The position numbers and the translations under genes were made by a program. Under the pieces are notes generated by a model. The model saw nothing but the letters and a program-made list of their open reading frames with translations, was not told where the DNA came from and did no database searches. From Paraburkholderia sediminicola (GTDB lineage: Bacteria; Pseudomonadota; Gammaproteobacteria; Burkholderiales; Burkholderiaceae), in the NCBI RefSeq assembly GCF_902859805.1, contig NZ_CADIKC010000001.1:1-64000 (forward strand): a stretch of DNA of 64,000 nt, given 5' to 3'. Of this stretch, positions 52,564 to 61,493 are shown in pieces (positions within the stretch are counted from its first letter, which is position 1; each line of letters starts with the position of its first letter).

Positions 52564-53853
52564 TCACGCGATCAGCTTGAGCGGGCCGGATAGCGGCACG
52601 TTCGGCGCGAGCTGGTTGTTGACGATGGCGAGATCGAAGCGATGCTTCTGCCCTTTCACCCATTGGCCGCCTACCAAAGGCGTCTTGGCGACGTTCTTCA
52701 CCGGCCCGCTGCCCCATGCAACATGCCCGACCAGCGTGTCGAGCTTCGTCGTTGCCACTGCGTCGCGGATCGCTTCATTCGAGTCGATATCTTTTGCGCG
52801 CTTCAACGAATCGACTGCGATTTCGAACAACGCATGTGCGAAGCCGATTGGCTGCGTCCATTGCTTCGACGTGATGCGCTCGTAGTCGTCCGCGACTTGC
52901 CGCGCGCTTTGTCCCGTCAGCGAAGACTTGAACGGATGCGAAGGCGACCACCACACCTCGGTGGAAAGGCCATCGCCGAGATCGCCCAGTGCTTCGATCG
53001 AAGTGGGAAACAGCAGTGCCTTGCCGATCGAAATGACTTTGGGCTTCAGTCCTTGCTGACGCGCTTGCACGAGGAAATTCTTCGCGTCGGGTGGAATGAC
53101 TACGCCGGTGACGATCTGCGCATTCGCCTGCTTGAACGACGAAATCTGCGCGGAGAAGTCCTGCGTCATGCTCTGGAAGCGGCCCGGGTCCTTCAGCGTG
53201 AAGCCTTTCTGCGCGAGCACCGGCGGGAAGCCAAGCTTCGCGTCGCCCCAGGCGTTGCCGTCGCCATCGTTCGGGAACAGGCCGCCAACGCTGTGATTGG
53301 TCTGCACCGCTTGCCACATGCCGGTGTAGACGCTGATGACGTCCTCGAGTCCCCAGAAGAAGTGATACGTGAAGCGGAAGCCCTTCTTCGGATCGCCCTT
53401 TCTACCGAAGAACCACGGCTGCCACGGCACCACGGTCGACACGCAGGGCATCTCGTTCAGCTCGCATGCATCGCTCACCGGATTCGCGGTCTCAGGCGTG
53501 CCGGAGACGAGCATGATGTCGACCTTGTCCTTCAGGATCAGATCGTTGGCGACTTCGCCGGCGCGATTCGGGTTCGACTGGCTGTCCTTGACGACAATCG
53601 ACACCGGATAGGTTTTGCCGCCGATCACGATGCCGTTTTTCAGCGTGGTCTGCATCTGCTGGATCGTGAAGCGGTCGGCTTCACCGAACGGCGCGAGCGG
53701 GCCGGTTTGCGGCGATACGTAGCCGATTTTCAGCGTGCGCGGGCCGGCAGCGAAGACGAGCGGCGAGAACGCCGAGGTTGACGCGGCAAGCGCGCCGCCT
53801 GCGGCGAGTGTGACGAAGCGGCGGCGCTTCGCATCGAAAGAATGGGCGTCCAT
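52564..53853 (-). CDS. Periplasmic substrate-binding protein of the Liv-type ABC transporter
   Basis: A 429-residue exported binding protein of the Leu/Ile/Val-binding (type I) fold. The N-terminus KRRRFVTLAAGGALAAS looks like a Tat signal; cleavage is likely near VFA-A (residue ~35). The mature start LKIGYVSPQTGPLAPFGEADRF is typical. The ligand pocket cannot be read, but its place between maleylacetate reductase and the transporter genes implies an aromatic or ring-derived substrate. The ATG at 53853 follows CAGGAGA. It is 43 bp after maleylacetate reductase. Confidence 0.88.
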   Translation of the reverse strand: MDAHSFDAKRRRFVTLAAGGALAASTSAFSPLVFAAGPRTLKIGYVSPQTGPLAPFGEADRFTIQQMQTTLKNGIVIGGKTYPVSIVVKDSQSNPNRAGEVANDLILKDKVDIMLVSGTPETANPVSDACELNEMPCVSTVVPWQPWFFGRKGDPKKGFRFTYHFFWGLEDVISVYTGMWQAVQTNHSVGGLFPNDGDGNAWGDAKLGFPPVLAQKGFTLKDPGRFQSMTQDFSAQISSFKQANAQIVTGVVIPPDAKNFLVQARQQGLKPKVISIGKALLFPTSIEALGDLGDGLSTEVWWSPSHPFKSSLTGQSARQVADDYERITSKQWTQPIGFAHALFEIAVDSLKRAKDIDSNEAIRDAVATTKLDTLVGHVAWGSGPVKNVAKTPLVGGQWVKGQKHRFDLAIVNNQLAPNVPLSGPLKLIA

Positions 53854-53896
53854 CGTTGTCTCCTGAATTTTTTTGTATGAGTGGGGGCCGTTCCTG

Positions 53897-54955
53897 CTAA
53901 TCCGGCCGTCTACCTTCGAAAGCTGCTTCCAGCAGTGCACGTAGCGGCGTTCGTTCGACCGGCCGCGGATTCCAGTACGGGTTCTTCAACGCGAGATCGA
54001 GCGCGACGTCGAGATCACTTGCGCTCACACCAATGTCTCTCAGCGCGGTAGGCGCGCCGTTGTCGCGTGCGAGATCGAATACGCCTTGCGCGGCGTCGTC
54101 GGCGTGCAGCGCGCGTGCAATGCGCTTCATCGCTTCAGGCGCGGCTTCGCGGTTGTAGGCGAGCACATGCGGCAACACGATCGTGTGCGTTTCCGCGTGC
54201 GGCAGATTGAATGTGCCGCCGAGCGTATGGCACAGCTTGTGGTGCAGCGCCATGCCGACGCTGCCGAGCACTGCGCCGCATAGCCATGCACCGTAGAGGC
54301 AGTCACCGCGTGCAGCGAGATCGTCCGTTTTCAGCATCACCCGCGGCAAACCTTCGCCGAGCGCACGGATACCCTCTTCCGCCATCAGCGCGATGACCGG
54401 ATTCGCATCCTGCGCGTAGAGCCCTTCGGCCGCGTGGGCGATTGCGTTGATGCCGCTCGTCAGCGATAACGCAGGCGGCAGCGACGTGGTCAACGACGGG
54501 TCGTAGATCACCGTTCTCGGTAATACCCGCAGATCGCGGCCGGTTTTCTTGACGCCGTCCTCGGTGAGGCCGTAGATCGGCGTCATTTCGGAGCCTGCAT
54601 ACGTGGTCGGAATCGCGATGATCGGTAGCGAGGTTTCGAGCGCGATCGCCTTGCCGAGTCCTGTCGTCGAACCGCCGCCTATCGCGATCGCGCAATCGGC
54701 GCCGACCTGAGCGGCAAAGTCGCGGGCCGCGCGAGCGGTTTCGATCGGTACGTGCATCACGGCTTCGGCGTAGACGCCTGCCGCACGCGAGCCAAGACTT
54801 GCCGCCAGCGCTTCGGCCTGGGCGCGTTGCTGCGGCGTGGACAGCACGATCGCGCGCGTGGCGCCGAGCAAGCCGATCTCACGATCCAGCTGGTCGAGAC
54901 TGCCCACGCCGAAGATCACGCGTGACGCCAAGCCGTTATAGACGAACGATTCCAT
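53897..54955 (-). CDS. pnpF: Maleylacetate reductase
   Basis: A 352-residue NAD(P)H-dependent enzyme of the iron-type alcohol dehydrogenase family, converting maleylacetate to 3-oxoadipate. Marks are IAIGGGSTTGLGKAIAL, IPTTYAGSEMTPIYGLTEDGVKK, SGINAIAHAAEGLYA and ALHHKLCHTLGGTFNLPHAETHTIVLPH, with the His residues expected in the active site. It lies six bases after the aldehyde dehydrogenase. It joins both the hydroquinone and the hydroxyquinol routes to the 3-oxoadipate pathway, whose enzymes are not in this window. Confidence 0.92.
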   Translation of the reverse strand: MESFVYNGLASRVIFGVGSLDQLDREIGLLGATRAIVLSTPQQRAQAEALAASLGSRAAGVYAEAVMHVPIETARAARDFAAQVGADCAIAIGGGSTTGLGKAIALETSLPIIAIPTTYAGSEMTPIYGLTEDGVKKTGRDLRVLPRTVIYDPSLTTSLPPALSLTSGINAIAHAAEGLYAQDANPVIALMAEEGIRALGEGLPRVMLKTDDLAARGDCLYGAWLCGAVLGSVGMALHHKLCHTLGGTFNLPHAETHTIVLPHVLAYNREAAPEAMKRIARALHADDAAQGVFDLARDNGAPTALRDIGVSASDLDVALDLALKNPYWNPRPVERTPLRALLEAAFEGRRPD

Positions 54956-54961
54956 GGCGGT

Positions 54962-56425
54962 TCAGCGCGGGTAGTAAGGCGGAATCTGCGCATCCACGTT
55001 GACCCAGACCGACTTGGGCTGCGTGTATTCGCGCATCGCTTCGAAACCCATCTCACGTCCGTAGCCGCTTGCGCCGACACCGCCGAACGGTGACGCGGGG
55101 CTCACGCGCTTGTAGCAGTTGATCCACACCATGCCGGCGCGAATCTCGCGCGCCACGAGATGCGCGCGTTGCAGGTCACGTGTCCAGAGACCCGCGCCCA
55201 GACCGTACTCGGTGCCGTTCGCGATCGCGAGTGCTTCTTCGTCCGTGCGGAATGTGGTGACGGTCATGAACGGACCGAACACCTCTTCCTGCGATACGCG
55301 ATGCTCCGGCTTCGCTTGAACGATGGTCGGCTCGACATAGCAGCCATTCGCCAGCGCGGCATCGTCCGGCGCCTTGCCGCCCGCCAGCACGCGGCCACCC
55401 TGTTCACGTGCGACGTCGACGAACGAGAGCACGCGATCGCGATGCTGACGCGAAGTAAGCGGGCCCATTTCGGTCAACGGATCGAGCGGATTGCCGATTC
55501 GGATCGTGCGGCTCAATGCGGCGAACTTCTCGAGCACTTCGTCAGCGATCGATTCATGCACGATCATCCGCGAGCCGGCGATACACGCCTGCCCCTGGTT
55601 GTGGAAAATCGCGAACGCGGAGCCTTGCACAACGGCGTCGATATTCGCGTCGCCGAATACGATGTTCGCGCCTTTGCCGCCGAGTTCGAGTTGAACCTTC
55701 TTCAGATTGCCGCTCGACGCCTGGACAATCTTGCGGCCAATCGCAGTTGAACCGGTGAAAGCAACCTTGCTAATCTCAGGGTGCTCAGCGATGTACTGAC
55801 CGGCCACATGACCCAGACCCGGCAAGATATTGACGACGCCCTCCGGAAATCCAACCTCCGCCATCAGTTCTGCGATGGCGAGACTCGACAGCGGCGTGAG
55901 TTCGGCGGGCTTCATGATCACGCAGTTACCTGCGGCAAGCGCCGGCGCCATCTTCCAGCTCGTGAACATCAGCGGGAAATTCCATGGCACCACTTGCCCG
56001 ACAATGCCGACCGGCTCGCGCGTCATGTAGTTCAGAAAACCCTGCTCGACCGGAATCACCGAGCCTTCGAACTTGTCGGCCATGCCGCCGAAATAGCGGA
56101 ATGTAGCTGCCGTGCGCGGCACATCGAGATTGCGGGTGTCGCGAATCGGGTGCCCCGTATCGAGCGATTCGAGGCGCGCGAGCGCATCGGCATTCGCTTC
56201 AATTGCGTCGGCGAGTTTGAGCAGCAACCGCCCCCGCTCCATCGCGGCGAGATTGCTCCACTTCGGAAACGCCGCCTTCGCAGCGGCCACGGCGCGGTCG
56301 ACATCGGCGGGTCCGGCCATCGCGACTTCGGCAATCACCGAGTTGTCGTGCGGATTAAGGGAGGCGAGGGTTTCGCCGTTTGCAGCCGGCACGAAGCGGC
56401 CGCCGATAAAGAGTTGCGTTTGCAT
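54962..56425 (-). CDS. pnpE: 4-Hydroxymuconic semialdehyde dehydrogenase (aldehyde dehydrogenase family)
   Basis: A 487-residue NAD(P)-dependent aldehyde dehydrogenase. VPWNFPLMFTSWKMAPALAAGNCVIMKP binds the cofactor, LELGGKGANIV holds the general base Glu, and QGQACIAGSRM the catalytic Cys. Directly after the hydroquinone dioxygenase genes, the substrate is almost surely the ring-fission product 4-hydroxymuconic semialdehyde, giving maleylacetate. The ATG at 56425 has only weak ribosome-binding sequence. A 96-bp gap precedes it. Confidence 0.88.
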   Translation of the reverse strand: MQTQLFIGGRFVPAANGETLASLNPHDNSVIAEVAMAGPADVDRAVAAAKAAFPKWSNLAAMERGRLLLKLADAIEANADALARLESLDTGHPIRDTRNLDVPRTAATFRYFGGMADKFEGSVIPVEQGFLNYMTREPVGIVGQVVPWNFPLMFTSWKMAPALAAGNCVIMKPAELTPLSSLAIAELMAEVGFPEGVVNILPGLGHVAGQYIAEHPEISKVAFTGSTAIGRKIVQASSGNLKKVQLELGGKGANIVFGDANIDAVVQGSAFAIFHNQGQACIAGSRMIVHESIADEVLEKFAALSRTIRIGNPLDPLTEMGPLTSRQHRDRVLSFVDVAREQGGRVLAGGKAPDDAALANGCYVEPTIVQAKPEHRVSQEEVFGPFMTVTTFRTDEEALAIANGTEYGLGAGLWTRDLQRAHLVAREIRAGMVWINCYKRVSPASPFGGVGASGYGREMGFEAMREYTQPKSVWVNVDAQIPPYYPR

Positions 56426-56521
56426 GTCAATCCCGCGCAAGTAAAACTTTGGACGTGACAATCCCCGCGGCGCCAGCGGTCTGGCGCCGTTCGATCGACG
56501 ATCGGAGGGAATGTCTGAGAG

Positions 56522-57517
56522 TTAGATCTGGATCGGATACGGCGGCAGTTCACCGCTTTCGTAGCGCTTGGGCAGATCGGGCGTGGCGTTCTCCCACACC
56601 AGCAGCATCGAGCGTTTCTGCGAGTAGCCCTTGTGACGGATGTCGGCCGGCATCGCGGCAATGTCGCCCGCGTTCATCGTGATGCGCGCACGCGGCTCGC
56701 CGCTGTCTTTATCGGCGACGTCCCAGATGATCTGGTCGGACAGTTGCAGAAACCACTCCACGCGGTCGTTGCCATGAAACACCGGCAGCACGAATTCCTC
56801 GGTGGTCGGACAGAACAGGCTCTGCTGGCAGACCGACGTAACCGACGGATTCCACGTCACGTCCGAGCGCGACAGGTACTTGAAGAGGCTGAACGCATGC
56901 AACGCGCTCTCGAATCCTGGCTCCGCATGAATCTCGGGTTCGTCCTGAACCACATCGGCGAACTGACGGTTGACCGGCAAGTCGTCGCGCAACGGTGAAT
57001 CGCCTGCGAGACCCGGCATGCGCTTCGTGGCGATCCGCGTACGCTCGATCGCGGCGATGTTGTCGCCATGTTTCGTGCCGAATGCAGAGCCGGTTTCTTC
57101 GGGTGCGGCAAACGGATCGAAACCTTCGTTGACCCAGTCCCGCAGAATCGCCTTGAAAGTCGCCATGATGAGCGGCGTGTCGAACTGCTGCATATGGTCG
57201 ACGCCCGCTTCCTTGAAACTTGCGTTGTATGCACCGGCATACATGTCGACCTTGCCGTAGTGATTACGCGTGCCGATCACCTCGTCGAAGTTGACCCAGC
57301 CGTAGAAGAAGCCCCACGCAACGTCGCGCATCATGGCGCGCAGGAAGTCGTCGGCATGCATCTGGTGCGAGCGGATCTGCCCTTTTGCGGGCCATTTGAC
57401 GGTGGCGAAATAGGCATCGCGGCTGAATTCGAAATCGCCGAGGCGGAACGTGCGATAACCGCTTACCGCGTCGGCCTCGCTCGCGGTGACGTTTTGCAGG
57501 GTGCTGGCTTTGTCCAT
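56522..57517 (-). CDS. pnpD: Hydroquinone 1,2-dioxygenase, large subunit
   Basis: A 331-residue subunit of the two-component Fe(II) enzyme that cleaves hydroquinone to 4-hydroxymuconic semialdehyde. The iron site is complete: His248, Asn250 and Glu254 (FHGNDRVEW) and His295 (DIRHKG). As I recall, these match His256, Asn258, Glu262 and His303 of the Pseudomonas WBC-3 enzyme with a constant offset of eight. The block FLRAMMRDVAWGFFYGWVNFDEVIGTRNHYGKVDM is typical of the family. I chose the ATG at 57517, preceded by TGGAG; the frame is open upstream across the small-subunit gene but without meaning. Confidence 0.92.
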   Translation of the reverse strand: MDKASTLQNVTASEADAVSGYRTFRLGDFEFSRDAYFATVKWPAKGQIRSHQMHADDFLRAMMRDVAWGFFYGWVNFDEVIGTRNHYGKVDMYAGAYNASFKEAGVDHMQQFDTPLIMATFKAILRDWVNEGFDPFAAPEETGSAFGTKHGDNIAAIERTRIATKRMPGLAGDSPLRDDLPVNRQFADVVQDEPEIHAEPGFESALHAFSLFKYLSRSDVTWNPSVTSVCQQSLFCPTTEEFVLPVFHGNDRVEWFLQLSDQIIWDVADKDSGEPRARITMNAGDIAAMPADIRHKGYSQKRSMLLVWENATPDLPKRYESGELPPYPIQI

Positions 57518-57554
57518 GATGGGCTCCAGGAATAGTTCGATCGGGTAGAGGGAA

Positions 57555-58046
57555 TCAGTGGATGCAGATGTCGGCCCACTTCTCGACCGAATAGCGCCCA
57601 AGGATCGTCTGCACGAGCAGCACGCCCTTCGTCCTCGCTTCGAAGCGGTACGCGGCGCCCGCAGGCAGCAGCGCCTGATGGCCGCGGCGCAGCCGTACAT
57701 AACCCATCGACTGGCCCGACGGTTGGCCTTCGAGCCGCACGCTGCCTTCGGTCTGCGCGTCGACCAGCGGGCCGTCGGACGGCTTGATGAAATAGATATC
57801 GATCTCGCCGTCGAGTGCGACCGCGAATTCATCGTGCGACGCAGCAAACCACGGCGACGAACCTTCCGCGCGCAGCGTCTCGATCACGTACTTGAGATTC
57901 TTGCCGACGACGATTTTTTCGTAAGGCTCAGCGCGGCTCGCAACGTCGAACACGTTCGACATCGCGTAGTGCTCCGGTTTGCCCTTGATGATTTCGATGG
58001 AGCCTTTGCGGAAATTGTCCAGGCTACCGAACCAGGTCTCTTGCAT
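57555..58046 (-). CDS. pnpC: Hydroquinone 1,2-dioxygenase, small subunit
   Basis: A 163-residue cupin-like subunit. ETWFGSLDNFRKGSIEIIKGKPEHYAMSNVFDVASRAEPYEKIVVGKNLKYVIET and PWFAASHDEFAVALDGEI agree with HapC/PnpC proteins of about 160 residues. The strong GGAGG before the ATG at 58046 fixes the start. It is the first gene of the operon, 37 bp before the large subunit. The small subunit supports assembly and activity of the iron-bearing large subunit. Confidence 0.9.
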   Translation of the reverse strand: MQETWFGSLDNFRKGSIEIIKGKPEHYAMSNVFDVASRAEPYEKIVVGKNLKYVIETLRAEGSSPWFAASHDEFAVALDGEIDIYFIKPSDGPLVDAQTEGSVRLEGQPSGQSMGYVRLRRGHQALLPAGAAYRFEARTKGVLLVQTILGRYSVEKWADICIH

Positions 58047-58179
58047 GTCTGCCTCCAGTTGATCTACGAATCCGCGAATGCGTTGCTTGGATCGAAGATT
58101 AAGTGGCGACAGGCGCAACAGCAATGATCTGAGGGTCGGGAAACGCGAACCATGGGTGCTTCAAAATCGCGCCAGGGAA

Positions 58180-58215
58180 ACTACCTGGTGGAGAACCCGC
58201 GGGGTTCTCCCAGGG
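58180..58215. repeat. Hairpin between the LysR gene and pnpC
   Basis: GGAGAACCC and GGGTTCTCC pair around a three-base loop, extended by CCTG/CAGG with a small bulge. It lies just after the LysR stop on the minus strand, so it could end that transcript or sit in the pnpC leader. A further GGTTCTC copy lies at about 58228. No T-run follows. Confidence 0.55.
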
Positions 58216-58231
58216 GTCGCCGGGGGGGTTC

Positions 58232-59197
58232 TCAGTCTTCGGCCAGCTCTTCGCCGACGCTTTTGGTCTCGTCGTCCGGCGGAGAAATGCCGAGCGCCTT
58301 GTCCCACTGCGGTTCGCGCAGATAGCGGGCGCGCAGGAAGTCGACGAAAGCCTTGACCTTGGTGGTCGAGCGGTGCGAGGCGGGATAGACCGCCGACAGC
58401 CACAGCGGCGGCGCCGCGTACTCCGGCAACACGCGTTCAAGGCGCCGCTCGAGCAGATCGGCCGCGGCGACCATTGTCGGCAGATAGACCACGCCCGCAC
58501 CGGCTCGCGCGAACTCGAGCAGCAGGTGCACGCTATTGGTTTTGAGCACGGGATTCAGGGCGATTTCGAAGCATTCGTTGCCGCGCATCAGCGGCCACTT
58601 GTCGCCCCATGGGTAGTACGAGTAACGGGCGAAATCGTGCCGCAGCAAATCGAGCGGTGTTTCGATCACCGGCTCTTCCTTCAGATATCCGGGCGCGGCG
58701 CACAGCACGCCACGCACAGGAAAGAGACGCCGCTCCACCAGCAGGTTGGAAGCCGGCGGATAGATCTGCAAGGCCAGATCGAAGCCTTCCTGCACCGGAT
58801 CGATCACCCGGTCGTTGACGGTCACGACGAACTCGACGCGTGGGTAAGCGGCGCGGAATTCGATCAGCGTTTGCGAGAAATGCCCAAGCGCGAAGCCCGG
58901 CAACACGTGGATATTGAGCGTGCCGGCGAGCGCCTGCGGATCGCCGCGGGAGCGTCCCGACAGATCGTGGACCTTGTTGACCAGTTCGGCGCACTCGCGG
59001 TAGTACGTTTCGCCGAGTTCCGACAGGCGCACGGCCCGCGTTGAACGATGAAAGAGCGGCACGCCGAAATGGTCTTCGAGCTGCTTGACGCGCGAGGTCA
59101 CCACCGATTTGGCGACGCCCAGCTGGCGCGCGGCACCGGCGAAGCTCTGCGCTTCCGCCGCCCGCACGAACGCTTCCATCGACATGAACAGGTCCAT
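58232..59197 (-). CDS. LysR-family regulator of the hydroquinone operon
   Basis: A 321-residue regulator. The helix-turn-helix is AFVRAAEAQSFAGAARQLGVAKSVVTSRVKQLE, followed by an effector domain of the CrgA/PcaQ-like kind and an acidic tail (DDETKSVGEELAED). It lies upstream of pnpC on the same strand with a 185-bp gap and a hairpin between. LysR activators of aromatic pathways are more often divergent, so the layout is slightly unusual. The likely inducer is hydroquinone or a pathway intermediate. Confidence 0.88.
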   Translation of the reverse strand: MDLFMSMEAFVRAAEAQSFAGAARQLGVAKSVVTSRVKQLEDHFGVPLFHRSTRAVRLSELGETYYRECAELVNKVHDLSGRSRGDPQALAGTLNIHVLPGFALGHFSQTLIEFRAAYPRVEFVVTVNDRVIDPVQEGFDLALQIYPPASNLLVERRLFPVRGVLCAAPGYLKEEPVIETPLDLLRHDFARYSYYPWGDKWPLMRGNECFEIALNPVLKTNSVHLLLEFARAGAGVVYLPTMVAAADLLERRLERVLPEYAAPPLWLSAVYPASHRSTTKVKAFVDFLRARYLREPQWDKALGISPPDDETKSVGEELAED

Positions 59198-59291
59198 CTT
59201 GTCTCCTCCGGTCTCTGTGGCCCGTAGTCTGCCTTGCTTACGGCAAGTGTAGTCTGCTTCGGGATTCTGGACGCGGCAACGGCAACTCGAA

Positions 59292-60248
59292 CTAACCGGG
59301 CGTGAAGACCGTGCGGACCTGGCTGTCGCTACTTCCCCAATAAAGGTTCAGATCCGCAAGCGGCACGGCCTCTGTTGCAATCTGAAGTCCCGCGGGCACT
59401 GTTGCAGTGAACACTTCTTTCACCGCATGCAGGAGACGAGGCAAGGTCACGCTGCCAATTCCGCTGCCCAGCAGCGTGATCGCGGTCGCGCGCAACACGG
59501 CTGCCGGTAACTGGATATCGGCACCGCTAATCGCGCCGATCTGCACAAAGCGGACCGGATAAGCGTCAGCCGACGCTTTTGCCGCGGCGATCAACAACGA
59601 CCGTGCGCTGGGTCCCCACAGGTAATCCAGTACGACGTCCACCCCTTGGCGAAAATGCGATTCGAAGGCGCGGCTCAGGCTGCTTTCGTCCTGTTCCAGC
59701 GAAATCGTGAAATCGGCACCAGCGCGTTTGAGCGATTCGAGGCTGACCGGATTGCGACCTGTCGCAATGATTTTTCCAGCGCCGAGATACTTCGCGATCT
59801 GCACAGCAAGGCGTCCGGAGGCGCCCGTTGCGCCGTTGACCAGCACCGTCTCGCCTCGCACAAATCTGGCCCGCTCGGTCAGTGCCGCCCAGGACGACAT
59901 GCCCGGAATCGCAATGGCGGCCGCCGTGACGTCGTCGATCGAATCGGGTAGCGGAATGCAGTTTGCCTCGGGTACGAGGCTGCGTTCCGCCAGCGCGCCG
60001 AACGGCGCGTGCGGGGCGAAGAAGTAGACACGTTGGCCGTCTTCGAGACGCCCGGTACCATCAACGCCCGCCACGAATGGGAAGGCGCCTGAAGCCGAGT
60101 AATGCGAGCCCGCTGCCTTGCTGCGGGTAATCCGGCTTAACGCCGAAGCGGCGACGTCGATCAGATGATGGCCAGCCAGCGCATGGGGATGATCGAAGTC
60201 TTCGTAAACGGGTACCTGGCCCGCACCTTTGACAACTGCAGCTTTCAT
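59292..60248 (-). CDS. Quinone-oxidoreductase-like protein (MDR family)
   Basis: A 318-residue NADPH-dependent reductase of the medium-chain dehydrogenase family. The cofactor fold is VLVNGATGASGRLAVQIAKYLGAGKIIATGRN. The zinc-binding GHE motif is replaced by PFVAGVDGTGRL, so it is a zinc-free quinone-oxidoreductase type. The ATG at 60248 follows GAGGAA. It lies 38 bp after a small conserved gene on the same strand and is divergent from an AraC gene that probably controls both. Confidence 0.87.
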   Translation of the reverse strand: MKAAVVKGAGQVPVYEDFDHPHALAGHHLIDVAASALSRITRSKAAGSHYSASGAFPFVAGVDGTGRLEDGQRVYFFAPHAPFGALAERSLVPEANCIPLPDSIDDVTAAAIAIPGMSSWAALTERARFVRGETVLVNGATGASGRLAVQIAKYLGAGKIIATGRNPVSLESLKRAGADFTISLEQDESSLSRAFESHFRQGVDVVLDYLWGPSARSLLIAAAKASADAYPVRFVQIGAISGADIQLPAAVLRATAITLLGSGIGSVTLPRLLHAVKEVFTATVPAGLQIATEAVPLADLNLYWGSSDSQVRTVFTPG

Positions 60249-60286
60249 GAGAATTCCTCGAAGATAAGATTGAAGCTGTGTCCCGA

Positions 60287-60538
60287 TCACTGTGCGTCGA
60301 GCCAATTGCGCAGTGAAACATCACGTATCTCGAGCACATCGAAGAGTCCTATGGCGCGCAGTGCGGGCAGTCCTTCGACGATGTCCGCTTCGGCGTCCGC
60401 ACGCGCTTCTTCACTGGCGCCTTCATCGCTCCAGATACGCGCACTGGCGAGAAAAGCCGCGACGGTACCCTTGCGAACCGTCGTGCCATTGATGTCGACC
60501 TGGTCGACGTGATCGGGAAGAATCTGTTCTGCTCGCAT
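60287..60538 (-). CDS. Small conserved protein, unknown function
   Basis: An 83-residue soluble protein (MRAEQILPDHVDQVDING, then VRKGTVAAFLASARIW, then a helix-rich end IVEGLPALRAIGLFDVLEIR). I recognise the pattern as a widespread small hypothetical often beside oxidoreductases but know no function. The ATG follows GGAG at nine bases. It is upstream of the quinone-oxidoreductase-like gene and probably co-transcribed. Confidence 0.75.
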   Translation of the reverse strand: MRAEQILPDHVDQVDINGTTVRKGTVAAFLASARIWSDEGASEEARADAEADIVEGLPALRAIGLFDVLEIRDVSLRNWLDAQ

Positions 60539-60635
60539 CGCACCGCACTCCGGTCGTTAAAAGAACGAAATCAGTGTAGTCGTGCAAAAGCGGCCCGTCT
60601 CCGGTATAAAGGCCATTCCATACGGTGTTTCGGCC

Positions 60636-61436
60636 ATGCCTTCTTACCTCATTCGTCCCGATCTCGTGACCTCGCCGGAAGGTCCCTATCTCGCCGCGGC
60701 GGAGCTGACGCAAAGCGAAGCTCGCGCGACGGCATCGCACAGCCATGCGCGCGGACAGCTCATGGGCGCGCTGAGCGGCCTCATCTCGGTCGGACTCGAC
60801 AAGCAGCAGTGGGTTGTTCCCGCGATACACGCGATCTGGATTCCGCCGCATTGCGTCCACTCGGTGCGGTCGTATGGCCCGTTCTCAGGGTGGAGCGTGT
60901 TTATCGCTGAAGAGCGGTGCGCGCCGTTACCGCGTGAACCTCGCGCGATCAGGACTGCGCCTTTGTTGCGCGAGGCCGTGCGGCGCGCGGCGACCTGGCC
61001 GGGTATCGAACTCGACGAAGCGCAGACGCGTATTGCGGATGTCATCGTCGATGAACTGGCCGCAGCGAAAGAGGAATCGCTAGGTCTGCCGAGCCCCGAA
61101 GATCCAAGGCTCGTCCGGATCACGGACGCGTTGGCGAGCGATCTCTCGGACAATCGCCGCCTCGAAGAATGGGCCGCGTGGGCCGGTGTTGCGCCACGTA
61201 CGCTGAGCCGGCGTTTCGTCGCGGAGACGGGTCTGACGTTCGCGCAATGGCGTCAACAGGCCCGTCTGCTTCGCGCGCTTGAGCTTGTCGCGGATGGCCT
61301 ACCCGTCACCACGATTGCGCTTGAACTCGGCTACGACAACGTCAGCGCGTTTATCGACATGTTCCGGCGAGTGATGGGGACAACGCCAGGGCGATACGCA
61401 ACAGCCGCGAATCCAGACGATAGAGCCGTCATCTGA
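60636..61436 (+). CDS. AraC-family transcriptional regulator with cupin sensor
   Basis: A 266-residue regulator. The N-terminal cupin (SHSHARGQLMGALSG, VPAIHAIWIPPHCVHSV) senses a ligand. The C-terminal double helix-turn-helix is RLEEWAAWAGVAPRTLSRRF ... TTIALELGYDNVSAFIDMFRRVMGTTPGRY, the AraC signature. I chose the ATG at 60636; an in-frame GTG lies 54 bases upstream. Its divergent position suggests it controls the small gene and the oxidoreductase. Confidence 0.88.
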   Translation: MPSYLIRPDLVTSPEGPYLAAAELTQSEARATASHSHARGQLMGALSGLISVGLDKQQWVVPAIHAIWIPPHCVHSVRSYGPFSGWSVFIAEERCAPLPREPRAIRTAPLLREAVRRAATWPGIELDEAQTRIADVIVDELAAAKEESLGLPSPEDPRLVRITDALASDLSDNRRLEEWAAWAGVAPRTLSRRFVAETGLTFAQWRQQARLLRALELVADGLPVTTIALELGYDNVSAFIDMFRRVMGTTPGRYATAANPDDRAVI

Positions 61437-61493
61437 TTCATGAGGGGCGTCCACGCAGCATCGCCCTCAACGAACATTTTTCGCAGACACCGT

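Noticed and set aside
57555..57847. N-terminal extension of the hydroquinone dioxygenase large subunit by 110 residues
   Set aside because: The extension runs through the small-subunit gene, is Arg-rich and is not part of the family; the ATG at 57517 has its own ribosome-binding site.
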